Positions 1-6,513 of a DNA stretch of 13,441 bases are shown here, one piece after another. The stretch lies in assembly GCA_035286365.1 (NCBI GenBank), contig DATHJZ010000204.1, forward strand, positions 1 through 13,441, in the 5' to 3' direction. A program made the translations under genes and the position numbers. The number at the start of each line of letters is the position of its first letter. The stretch's first letter is position 1. The notes beneath the pieces were generated by a model. That model was not told the origin of the DNA. It saw only the letters and a list, made by a program, of their open reading frames with translations, and searched no databases. Origin of the DNA: CADEED01 sp035286365. GTDB taxonomy: Bacteria; Pseudomonadota; Gammaproteobacteria; Steroidobacterales; Steroidobacteraceae.

Positions 1-368
1 ATCCACTGACGTGTCGACAATTCGTAGGCGAATGCGTCGCTCGGCTCGACGTCTTTGAGGCGGAGCGCGATAACCGGCACGTGGTAGCGGCTGGCGAGCG
101 AGAGCTCCTTCTTGATCTCATCGCTAGTGTTGGCTGCGTCCGAGAAGACGAGGGCCACCGCACGAGCGGTGCGAAGCGATTGCACGATCGCCTCCTGATA
201 ATTCGCGCCGGGCGGCACGTCCCGCATGGAAATCCAGCATTTGGTTCCCCGGAGTTCGATCGCTTTGCAGACCTTCAGCGCCTCGGTGCGGTCGGCGGTC
301 GCGTAGCTGATGAAGACCGGGGGCGGTACCCGATCTTCCCCGCCGATTGCCGACACTTGTTCGTTCAA
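1..368 (-). CDS. TIR-domain protein, N-terminal part (runs off the left edge)
   Basis: The minus-strand frame is open from about position 530 to the edge and encodes a clear TIR domain (TIR_2-like). It begins with PPPVFISYATADR (the FISY beta-A strand), continues with RGTKCWISMRDVPPG (the RD..PG BB-loop region) and VALVFSDAANTSDEIKKEL, and ends at the edge in AFAYELSTRQW. The second Glu of DEIKKEL (codon 105-107) aligns with the catalytic Glu of NAD-cleaving TIR domains such as SARM1. No ATG lies in frame before the domain. A TTG at 366-368 (after a GGTGG-rich stretch) or a GTG at 354-356 is the likely start, so the 5' end is uncertain. Bacterial TIR proteins either cleave NAD+ (often in antiphage defence) or act as scaffolds, and their partner domain is usually C-terminal; here it lies outside the window. 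The gene is divergent from the serine hydrolase. The TIR call is firm; the function is open. Confidence 0.82.
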   Translation of the reverse strand, partial: MNEQVSAIGGEDRVPPPVFISYATADRTEALKVCKAIELRGTKCWISMRDVPPGANYQEAIVQSLRTARAVALVFSDAANTSDEIKKELSLASRYHVPVIALRLKDVEPSDAFAYELSTRQW

Positions 369-500
369 CGCGCCCCCACCACCGGTAAAGGCAAAGTCTA
401 TGGCGCCTGGGCGGCCAAGAGAAGCGAACCGAAGACGCCAAGTGGCAGCGTTGCGCTTCTGCAGGCGACGAACAAGTAGCTCGCTAGACCGTTTCGCACG

Positions 501-536
501 TGCTGAACCCCGCGGGGTGAAAGCGTGCGTTCAGCA
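501..536. repeat. Inverted repeat with a GC palindrome in the divergent intergenic region
   Basis: TGCTGAAC (501-508) is the exact reverse complement of GTTCAGCA (529-536). Between and overlapping them lie the perfect palindrome ACCCCGCGGGGT (507-518) and a second pair, CGCACG (495-500) with CGTGCG (524-529). The cluster sits between the divergent TIR and serine hydrolase genes, so an operator or a leader hairpin is possible. There is no T-run, so it is not a standard terminator. The role is inferred; the repeats are seen directly. Confidence 0.45.
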
Positions 537-661
537 TAACAATGCGGTGGTCGCTTGTTCCGCCAGGGCGCACGCCGCGTCCTCGAAACGAAATCGGTGA
601 GGTTCAGGTGGAGGCAAGTATGCAAGCAGAGCCAAACGTCTTAGTGAAGGGAAGGAAGTCC

Positions 662-2212
662 ATGATCATGAACCGGAGGCGCGTGCCTCGCGTCACTACT
701 TTTATCGCAAGCACACTTATAGTTTTAACAGCACATGCGCAGTCCGCACCAAAAGCTAACCCCTTGGAGACTCGTGCGAAGGAATTCGCGCGAGCAGTAA
801 GCACTGGTCGTCCCGAGGAATTGAAACAACTGGCCGAGACCTTCGGAGGATACCTCCCGAATATCCCGATGCCTGCGCGCATCGATACGCTGATGAACTT
901 CTGGGACCAATCCCGAGGGCTGACTTTTCAGCGGCTCGTCAATCCAACTGACGTAGAAACGCTGACGCTTCTCAAGGACCATCTATCGGGAGCGCTGGGA
1001 ACACTGGCGATATTCAAAAACCACCTGACCGGTAGCCCGTACGCACTCTTCCTGGCGGTTGAACGCGAGGACCCTCATCGCATCGTGGGGTTCTGGCCTT
1101 TGGATCAGCTGCATAAAAGGATGCCAGAAGAGGTTCGTCCAGCCGTGTCTCGGGTGCGGTTAAGCGATCGGCAGATTGCTCGTGAACTAAAAGCATTCAC
1201 AGAGCGCATGGCACGCGCCGACGTATTCTCGGGGGTAGTCGCATTGGCCCACGACGGCGCTCCAGTATTCGAAGCGGCCTATGGCGAATCGAACAAAGAG
1301 ATTCACATCGAAAACCGTCTCGACAAGAAGTTCAACTTGGCTTCGATGGGAAAGATGTTCACCGCTATAGCCATCGCACAGTTGGTGCAAGGCGGTGAGC
1401 TCTCATACGAAGACCCGCTGTCGAAGTTTCTGCCGGATTTTCCCGATGCGGAATCTGCGAAGAAGATCAAAATCAAGCACCTACTGTCGCATACGTCGGG
1501 GTTGCCAATGGGCAACGCACGGCCACCCAACAGCTCCCCAAGAACGCTTGACGACTTTCTGGCAGCGATCTCGGAACCCACGCGCCTGCAGTTCGAGCCC
1601 GGCGCCGGCTATCAGTACAGCAACATAGGGTTCCTGGTGCTCGGCAAAGTGATCGAGAAGACGTCAGGCCAGAGCTACTACGAGTATGTGGCCACTCACA
1701 TTCTCGAGCCGGCCGGAATGCGCGATACGGTTTTCGAAATTCTCGATCCAGCGCATCGCGACTTTGCCATCGGGTATGCAAAGAAATTCGACGTCGAAGG
1801 TAAGGCGCTCTTTGAGAATAATGCCAGTCCACACCGCGGGATGGCCGGACCGCATGGCGGCGCGTACTCAACTATTGCAGATCTCTTGAGGTTCGATCGA
1901 GCGCTGCGGGGTGGAAAACTGTTGGCGGCGCAGACCTTGAAGATGTTAATGGCGGCAAAGCCAGAGCTAGGAGCGAGCGCGTACGGATACGGGTTTGACG
2001 TCAACGCGACGTACGGGACCGCCGGGCATGCCGGGGGCTTTCAGGGGATAAGCAATAACATCGATTTCTATGTGCAAAGCGGATGGACCGCCATTGTGCT
2101 ATCGAACTACACGGTGAACCTCTTTGAAACGTCCGCGCCTCTTATCGTGAAGATGCGCGAGCTCGTTGAAGCCAGTGCTTCAGTAGGAAACCAATCTGGC
2201 CCACTCCCATAA
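662..2212 (+). CDS. Secreted serine hydrolase of the class C beta-lactamase family
   Basis: This is a 516-residue predicted periplasmic or secreted protein. The start at 662 (or 668, two codons on) is chosen because purine-rich AAGGGAAGGAAG (647-658) stands just ahead and a signal peptide begins there: RRR, a hydrophobic core, then AHA before QSAPK at about residue 26. The open frame extends up to 542, but that extension would bury the signal. The beta-lactamase fold occupies roughly residues 185-505, with SMGK (Ser228, Lys231: the SxxK nucleophile and base), YSN at 319-321 and HAGG at 456-459 in place of KTG, as in many esterase, DD-peptidase and aminopeptidase relatives. Residues about 30-160 form an extra N-terminal domain resembling the NTF2-like modules found on some serine hydrolases; that assignment is weak. 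The substrate is unknown: an ester, a D-amino-acid peptide or a cell-wall peptide are all possible. A true beta-lactamase role is not supported by the sequence alone. Confidence 0.9.
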   Translation: MIMNRRRVPRVTTFIASTLIVLTAHAQSAPKANPLETRAKEFARAVSTGRPEELKQLAETFGGYLPNIPMPARIDTLMNFWDQSRGLTFQRLVNPTDVETLTLLKDHLSGALGTLAIFKNHLTGSPYALFLAVEREDPHRIVGFWPLDQLHKRMPEEVRPAVSRVRLSDRQIARELKAFTERMARADVFSGVVALAHDGAPVFEAAYGESNKEIHIENRLDKKFNLASMGKMFTAIAIAQLVQGGELSYEDPLSKFLPDFPDAESAKKIKIKHLLSHTSGLPMGNARPPNSSPRTLDDFLAAISEPTRLQFEPGAGYQYSNIGFLVLGKVIEKTSGQSYYEYVATHILEPAGMRDTVFEILDPAHRDFAIGYAKKFDVEGKALFENNASPHRGMAGPHGGAYSTIADLLRFDRALRGGKLLAAQTLKMLMAAKPELGASAYGYGFDVNATYGTAGHAGGFQGISNNIDFYVQSGWTAIVLSNYTVNLFETSAPLIVKMRELVEASASVGNQSGPLP

Positions 2213-2240
2213 GCCGCGGAGTTTGCTCTTGCCACCGCAC

Positions 2241-2258
2241 TTTGCTTGGCTCAGCAAA
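2241..2258 (+). other. Small hairpin after the serine hydrolase gene
   Basis: TTTGCT (2241-2246) pairs with AGCAAA (2253-2258) around a 6-nt loop. A second copy, GTTTGCT (2221-2227), could compete for the same right arm, AGCAAAC. No T-run follows, so termination is possible but not shown. The rest of 2213-2412 holds nothing recognisable except the ribosome binding region of the next gene. Confidence 0.25.
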
Positions 2259-2402
2259 CGGACAGAAGCAAGTGCTAGGTGTTTACGACACTCTCAGACC
2301 GCGCGTAGAGTGGTTCGCGGCACACCATAGGCACGGCGATCTATCCGTGGGTAGACAGGAATAACAAAGGACCTATGTGCGGATTCTGGATGAGTCAATG
2401 GT

Positions 2403-2408
2403 GGAGGA
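2403..2408 (+). promoter_or_regulatory. Ribosome binding site deciding the 2413 start
   Basis: GGAGGA ends 4 nt before ATG 2413 and is the better Shine-Dalgarno match for this gene. A competing site, AAAGGA (2366-2371), precedes an in-frame GTG at 2377 that would add 12 polar residues. The alternatives differ only in the N-terminal tail. Confidence 0.5.
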
Positions 2409-2412
2409 ACCG

Positions 2413-2913
2413 ATGAGGACATCAGAGCGCGGCGCAAAAGTTTCCATTTTTTCTCGTGTCCTTGCCGCGGCATTGGCTGCGGCCGGCGCGTTTGCAATCG
2501 CGCTGTTTGTCCTAAATCTCGGGCAACAAGATAGTGTTGTTGGGAACGGCGACCCGTTTGGAGTGCTTTTTCTAGTCGTTGGGGCGCCACTTCTTTTCGC
2601 GGCGTCCGGGTTTGTTGCGATAACCGGCCATTCTCCGCGGTGGATCACCAAGCTGGAAGACGCACAAGATAAGAGGACCGGTAGCCACCGTGAAGCAGCT
2701 CAATCGGTTGAAACCGTGCGGCGTTTGGCGCGGTTGGGTGCGGTGGTGACCTGTGGAGTCTTGTTGATCGTGTTGGGCTTCATTTTCAATGTATTTTCCA
2801 GCGAGACTTCCTGGGTTGGAATTGGGATTTTTTCAATTGCATGGGTTGTCACCGTGGCATTGATATGGCGGTACTTTGGAAAACGCATAACCGGAGACAG
2901 CTCGCATAAGTAA
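2413..2913 (+). CDS. Small four-helix membrane protein, function unknown
   Basis: The gene encodes 166 residues from the ATG preceded by GGAGGA; a GTG at 2377 would give 178. I do not recognise the family. Four hydrophobic stretches are visible: about residues 13-35 (Ala-rich), 48-69, 104-127 and 132-154. They are joined by a short loop (LGQQDSVVGNGDP), a charged central segment of about 35 residues (ITKLEDAQDKRTGSHREAAQ) and a short third loop. The C-terminus is basic and polar (YFGKRITGDSSHK). The positive-inside rule would place both ends and the central loop in the cytoplasm. No catalytic or ligand motif is seen. The gene lies 200 bp after the serine hydrolase on the same strand, and its base composition looks AT-richer than the right half of the window, as does its neighbour's. 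Coding status is supported by the strong ribosome binding site and by a coherent membrane topology. Confidence 0.7.
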   Translation: MRTSERGAKVSIFSRVLAAALAAAGAFAIALFVLNLGQQDSVVGNGDPFGVLFLVVGAPLLFAASGFVAITGHSPRWITKLEDAQDKRTGSHREAAQSVETVRRLARLGAVVTCGVLLIVLGFIFNVFSSETSWVGIGIFSIAWVVTVALIWRYFGKRITGDSSHK

Positions 2914-2915
2914 CC

Positions 2916-2990
2916 CGGCGTTTGCTGCTGAGATGAAAATCGCGTGATACTCAGCGTTCATGTTCCTCGAGCCGTTTCGTGAAAACGCCG
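2916..2990. repeat. Nested inverted repeats between convergent genes (possible bidirectional terminator)
   Basis: The outer arms CGGCGTTT (2916-2923) and AAACGCCG (2983-2990) are exact complements. Inside them, GCTGAG (2927-2932) pairs with CTCAGC (2950-2955). The structure almost fills the gap between the stop at 2913 and the opposing stop at 2995. It could end transcription from both sides. The T-runs are short, so this is inference from position and symmetry. Confidence 0.4.
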
Positions 2991-2994
2991 CGCG

Positions 2995-4125
2995 CTAGCG
3001 ACGTGACGACCGCCGAGGAGACCAGATGCCTTTGAGCGAAACGAAGGCAAGACCGTTGTTCGCGTTCATGGGAATGACGAGCTGGTTGGCGTCCGAGTCG
3101 TAGCACATCGAGGCGGCAGAAGGGATGTTCTCGGCGATCAGCTTGGCGCGCGCGCCCGGCGCCATCATCGAGACGCCGCCCAGTCTCACACTCGACACGA
3201 ATTTGACGCCGTCGGGCATGATCACAAGCCCGTCGTTCCCGGATTGTGCGGCCTGTTCCGTCTTGATGACGTGTCCGTCTGGCGCGAATGTGATCACGTC
3301 GGTGCTGCCTATATTGACGACGACGATATTGCCGTCGCCGTCCACCTCGATCCCGTTTGGCGTGCTGAGCGGCGCGCCTTGTACGAACACTGAAGCTTGG
3401 CCATCCGGCGCGAGCTTCCATACCGCCCAGGTTTCCGGACGGTCGGCGGCGCCAGAATTGGTGCCATACACGGTGCCATCCGCAGCAACGGCAATGTCAT
3501 TCAACCAAGGCGATCCCGGTACGGTGACCGATTTGAGCGGGCGCCCGCTCGCCATGTCAAACGTGCGCACAACAGCAACGCTGGGAGTGTTCTCGCCGGG
3601 CTTTGTCGCATCCGGCGTGCCGCCATCGCGATCGGCGATGTAGAGCACGCCTTTGTGAAGGAAGCTGCCGAATGGCTCGTTGAAGACGAGCGGCGGCGTC
3701 ATGCTTTCGCGTTCGGCGCCAGCGTTCTGAATGCCTATCCAGCGCGGCGTATGCACGCTGCCGTCATGATTGACGAACGCGACCCAGGCGTCATTCGTGC
3801 GCACCGCCTGGCTCACTCCGCGCGACGGCGCGACGATCACGCCGCGGTTCGGATCATAGACGCAGCTCTCGACGGAATAGAGCGCGCCATACATGCGCAC
3901 GTTCTTGGTCGCCGGTGCAAACGTGTTCGGCGGCTTCTCGGTGCCTGTCGCGGGCGCGAGCGGCGCCACCGGCAGGCCCACACCGGGAGTTCCGACGTAG
4001 TAATCGCGCGCCTGCGCTGGCGGTCGCTGGGCGAAGACCTCGCCGGCAAGAGCGACCAGCGTCAATGCGCTGACCGACCCGAGAGTTTTCAAACGTCGCA
4101 GGGACACATTGGTCTTCGTCAACAT
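2995..4125 (-). CDS. Secreted SMP-30/gluconolactonase-like (NHL-type) beta-propeller protein
   Basis: This is a 376-residue protein. The start at ATG 4125 is chosen because it opens a good signal peptide: RRLK, a hydrophobic core, then cleavage near VFAQ-RPPA at about residue 33. The frame is open back to 4296, but that would bury the signal. The mature protein shows repeated propeller-strand motifs: LNDIAVAADGTVYGTNSG (208-225), TPNGIEVDGDGNIVVVN (255-271), GNDGLVIMPDG (296-306) and a C-terminal YDSDANQLVIPMNANNG. The ND, PNG and NDG positions resemble the metal and substrate residues of the SMP-30/gluconolactonase family, which hydrolyses sugar lactones. General NHL-type binding proteins look similar, so lactonase activity is only a possibility. 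It is divergent from the DeoR-type regulator gene, which may control it. The ribosome binding site is weak. The beta-propeller call is fairly firm; the substrate is not. Confidence 0.78.
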   Translation of the reverse strand: MLTKTNVSLRRLKTLGSVSALTLVALAGEVFAQRPPAQARDYYVGTPGVGLPVAPLAPATGTEKPPNTFAPATKNVRMYGALYSVESCVYDPNRGVIVAPSRGVSQAVRTNDAWVAFVNHDGSVHTPRWIGIQNAGAERESMTPPLVFNEPFGSFLHKGVLYIADRDGGTPDATKPGENTPSVAVVRTFDMASGRPLKSVTVPGSPWLNDIAVAADGTVYGTNSGAADRPETWAVWKLAPDGQASVFVQGAPLSTPNGIEVDGDGNIVVVNIGSTDVITFAPDGHVIKTEQAAQSGNDGLVIMPDGVKFVSSVRLGGVSMMAPGARAKLIAENIPSAASMCYDSDANQLVIPMNANNGLAFVSLKGIWSPRRSSRR

Positions 4126-4394
4126 TGCTGTTACCCGGGGATGGTCACTTTTTCGAGGCCATGATGCTGACAAAGCGGCCGCAAGCCAACTCTGTTTTGT
4201 TTGGGCGTTCAGGGGGCGATGCGCGGTTAGCGCAGATTCGCCAGGTAGTCTCGCCAAATCATTGTGGCCCCGCAAGAAGCCGCTCAAGACCGACACTATC
4301 TACTGCATTCGTCGGCGACGTCGGCCAGGCAATGAAGAAAGGAGTCGTTTGGCAGCTTCAACAAGTCCTCTGGGAAAGAAGGGAAACCTCTCAG

Positions 4395-4449
4395 AAACGT
4401 AAACTATTGAAACATGCAGAAACGTGCATATACAAGAGTAAACGTGCAT
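4395..4449. promoter_or_regulatory. Repeated AAACRTGCAK elements, likely operator of the DeoR-type regulator
   Basis: AAACATGCAG (4410-4419), AAACGTGCAT (4420-4429) and AAACGTGCAT (4440-4449) lie 10 and 20 bp apart, so on one face of the helix. A diverged copy, AAACGTAAAC, lies at 4395-4404. ATGCA (4414-4418) and TGCAT (4425-4429) also form an inverted pair. The cluster overlaps the predicted promoter and ends 14 nt before the start codon. DeoR/GlpR regulators commonly bind repeated elements at their own promoters, so autoregulation is the natural inference. The remaining intergenic sequence, 4126-4394, shows nothing else recognisable; the promoter for the divergent minus-strand gene should lie there. 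Confidence 0.55.
4407..4434 (+). promoter_or_regulatory. Sigma70-like promoter for the DeoR-type regulator gene
   Basis: TTGAAA (4407-4412) as the -35 element and TATACA (4429-4434) as the -10 element are separated by 16 bp. Transcription would begin near 4441, about 23 nt before the ATG. The AAACRTGCAK repeats occupy the spacer and the start site, where a bound regulator would block RNA polymerase. Confidence 0.5.
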
Positions 4450-4463
4450 GATAGGTTGCGCGC

Positions 4464-5237
4464 ATGGACAGCAACCTTCCTTCCGGGCGGCGAGAAGTTA
4501 TCGCCCGCCGTTTGCACGACGGCCACGCCGTCGTCGCCACGGATCTCGCAAAAGAATTCGACATCTCAGAGGACGCCATTCGCCGTGACTTGCGGGCGCT
4601 AGCGGCGGAAGGGTGCTGCACCCGTGTCTACGGCGGGGCCTTGCCGTTGTCTGCCGCGTCGACTTCGATCGAGGTGCGCAGCAAGGAAAATCAAGATCGC
4701 AAGCGGGCACTCGCTGCCGTGGCGGTCACCTTGATCAAGCCGGATGAACACGTGTTCATCGACAGTGGCAGCACGAATCTGGCCCTGGCTGGAATGCTTT
4801 CGCAGTGCAAGGGCATCAGTGTCGCGACCAACTCCGTGACGATTGCCGCGGCGGTACTAGCCCACCGGATTCCTCTCGTAATGGTGGGCGGTGCCGTGAG
4901 TCCGGATATTGGCGGTTGCATCGACTCGGCAGCAGTGCTCGCTGTCCAGCAGCTCAATGTTGACCGCTGTTTTCTTGGCACGTGCGCGGTCTCGCTCGCG
5001 GAAGGCGTGGGCGCGTTCGATGCCGACGATGCAGCTTTCAAGCGCGCTCTACTTGAAGTAAGTCGCAAGATCATGGTGTTGGCCACGAATGACAAGCTGG
5101 AAACCCGGGCGCGGTATCGCGTCGCTCCACTCAAGCGCATCAACACACTCGTCGTGGACCACGATGCAGCTATCGCCGCACCCAAACTGATCGCCAAAGC
5201 CGCTTCGATACTTGTCACCGCATTTGCCGAGCGTTGA
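4464..5237 (+). CDS. DeoR/GlpR-family transcriptional regulator
   Basis: The gene encodes 257 residues, the usual size for the family. The N-terminal winged helix-turn-helix spans about residues 5-60: GRREVIARRL, then VVATDLAKEFDISEDAIRRD, then RVYGGALP in the wing. The C-terminal DeoR sensor domain follows, with FIDSGST (98-104), VATNSV (120-125), VMVGGAV (139-145) and DRCFLGTCAVSLAEG (167-181). This is a ribose-5-phosphate-isomerase-like fold that binds phosphorylated sugars in characterised relatives. It is probably a cytoplasmic repressor of its own operon, of the transporter 45 nt downstream and perhaps of the divergent propeller gene. The start at 4464 fits the HTH and the promoter; its ribosome binding site is weak (AGGTTG). 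Cys51 and Cys52 replace the usual small or charged residues before the wing, an idiosyncrasy without clear meaning. Confidence 0.92.
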   Translation: MDSNLPSGRREVIARRLHDGHAVVATDLAKEFDISEDAIRRDLRALAAEGCCTRVYGGALPLSAASTSIEVRSKENQDRKRALAAVAVTLIKPDEHVFIDSGSTNLALAGMLSQCKGISVATNSVTIAAAVLAHRIPLVMVGGAVSPDIGGCIDSAAVLAVQQLNVDRCFLGTCAVSLAEGVGAFDADDAAFKRALLEVSRKIMVLATNDKLETRARYRVAPLKRINTLVVDHDAAIAAPKLIAKAASILVTAFAER

Positions 5238-5282
5238 TTCGTCGCGCATTGACGGCTTCGCCGATTTCCTGCTGGAGTGTCT

Positions 5283-6455
5283 ATGTCCTCTGCCGATAGC
5301 CCATCAGCGCGTCTTGCGACGCGCCTCGCCTTTCTCGTCGCTGGATTTGGCGTTGCCTGCTGGGCACCGCTGGTTCCATACGCAAAGATACGTCTCGCGG
5401 TCGACGAGCGAATGCTGGGTCTGCTGCTACTTTGCCTTGGCATCGGTTCGCTTTTAGCAATGATTTTTTCCGGTGTGCTGAGCAGCCGGTTCGGTAGTCG
5501 CCCCGTGATCGTGGCGAGTGGCTTCGGTCTCGCCGCGACGCTTCCGTTGCTGGCCATTGCTTCGACGCCTCTCACGCTTGGTATGAGTCTGCTGCTATTC
5601 GGTGCTTCGCTCGGCGCGCTCGATGTCGCTATGAATAGCCATGCCGTCGAGGTCGAGCGCGACGCAGGGCGCCCCCTCATGTCCGGATTTCACGCGCTTT
5701 ACAGCATCGGTGGTTTCGCCGGAGCCCTGTTCGTGACGATGCTGCTATCTGTCGGCATCGCTCCCATCACAAGTTTGATGATCGGGTCTGCACTGATGGT
5801 GCTGATGATGCTCGCGGCGTGGCCACGCCTGCTGCGGACTAAAGCGGCGGAGGGGGAGCCGCACTTCGCCTTGCCGCGCGGAGTGGTGCTCATCATTGCC
5901 GTACTTGCCGCGATCACGTTCCTTGCCGAAGGCGCGCTACTCGACTGGAGCGCGCTGCTCATCACCGGAGCACGTCTCGTGGACGTGAAGCACGGTGGCG
6001 TTGGCTACATGTTTTTCGCCATCGCGATGACGTTCGGACGCTTCGCTGGCGATGCTCTGATCACTCGCATTGGCGATCGTCGGGCTTTGCTTTGGGGCGG
6101 CCTGGTCGCGATTGCCGGATTTGTCTTGCTGCTGACGGCTCCCGTTGCGGCCGTCGCGATGGCGGGCCTGGTCCTGATCGGCCTTGGCGCAGCCAACATC
6201 GTTCCAGTATTGTTCCGTCGCGCGGGCAATCAGACCGTGATGCCACCAGGTCTCGCCATCGCCGCCATCACGACGATGGGCTATGCGGGAATTCTTCTCG
6301 GTCCTGCTGCGATCGGGTTCGTCGCAAAGATAGTTGGACTCACGCTGGCATTCTGGATGCTGCCGGCGCTGCTTGGCTTGGTTCCACTATGCTCCCAAGT
6401 TGTGGCGCCCCGGAACAGCGGAAGCCGGCAAGAAGCCAGGGAGACGGCGAATTGA
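5283..6455 (+). CDS. MFS transporter, YbjJ-like
   Basis: This is a 390-residue inner-membrane carrier with about 12 hydrophobic segments across its whole length. ATG 5283 is chosen over the in-frame GTG at 5277 because GGAG (5274-5277) stands 5 nt before it. MFS features include the loop 2-3 motif GVLSSRFGSRPVI (64-76), the segment GALDVAMNSHAVEVE (111-125) and MSGFHALYSIGG (133-144), which are typical of the YbjJ-type branch, and GRFAGDALITRIGDRRAL as the second-half copy of the loop motif. The substrate is unknown; sugar or sugar acid is a guess from the phosphosugar-type regulator directly upstream (45-nt gap, no terminator seen), with which it probably forms an operon. The gene converges on the hydrolase gene 58 bp downstream. 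Confidence 0.9.
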   Translation: MSSADSPSARLATRLAFLVAGFGVACWAPLVPYAKIRLAVDERMLGLLLLCLGIGSLLAMIFSGVLSSRFGSRPVIVASGFGLAATLPLLAIASTPLTLGMSLLLFGASLGALDVAMNSHAVEVERDAGRPLMSGFHALYSIGGFAGALFVTMLLSVGIAPITSLMIGSALMVLMMLAAWPRLLRTKAAEGEPHFALPRGVVLIIAVLAAITFLAEGALLDWSALLITGARLVDVKHGGVGYMFFAIAMTFGRFAGDALITRIGDRRALLWGGLVAIAGFVLLLTAPVAAVAMAGLVLIGLGAANIVPVLFRRAGNQTVMPPGLAIAAITTMGYAGILLGPAAIGFVAKIVGLTLAFWMLPALLGLVPLCSQVVAPRNSGSRQEARETAN

Positions 6456-6490
6456 TCTTGCGCGCTGTGAAGTACCGGCAATACGACATC

Positions 6491-6507
6491 CCGCCAGGCC
6501 CAGGCGG
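6491..6507. terminator. Possible hairpin between convergent genes
   Basis: CCGCC (6491-6495) and GGCGG (6503-6507) form a 5-bp GC stem with a 7-nt loop between the convergent transporter and hydrolase genes. There is no T-run on either side, so only its position supports a terminator role. Confidence 0.25.
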
Positions 6508-6513
6508 TGTCAC

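Noticed and set aside
124..479. Two frames (124-441 minus, 81-479 plus) over the TIR gene
   Set aside because: Both are out of frame with the clear TIR domain and have no motifs of their own.
398..625. 75-codon minus-strand frame upstream of the TIR gene, ending in a hydrophobic stretch
   Set aside because: It is in a different frame from the TIR domain and stops before it; a frameshifted membrane-anchored TIR protein was considered, but nothing in the upstream part is recognisable.
3397..4164. 255-codon plus-strand frame opposite the propeller gene
   Set aside because: Arg/His/Ala-rich shadow; the minus strand has a signal peptide and propeller motifs.
4691..5680. 329-codon minus-strand frame across the DeoR and MFS genes
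   Set aside because: It spans two recognised plus-strand genes and has a Ser/Ala/Arg-rich translation typical of antisense frames.
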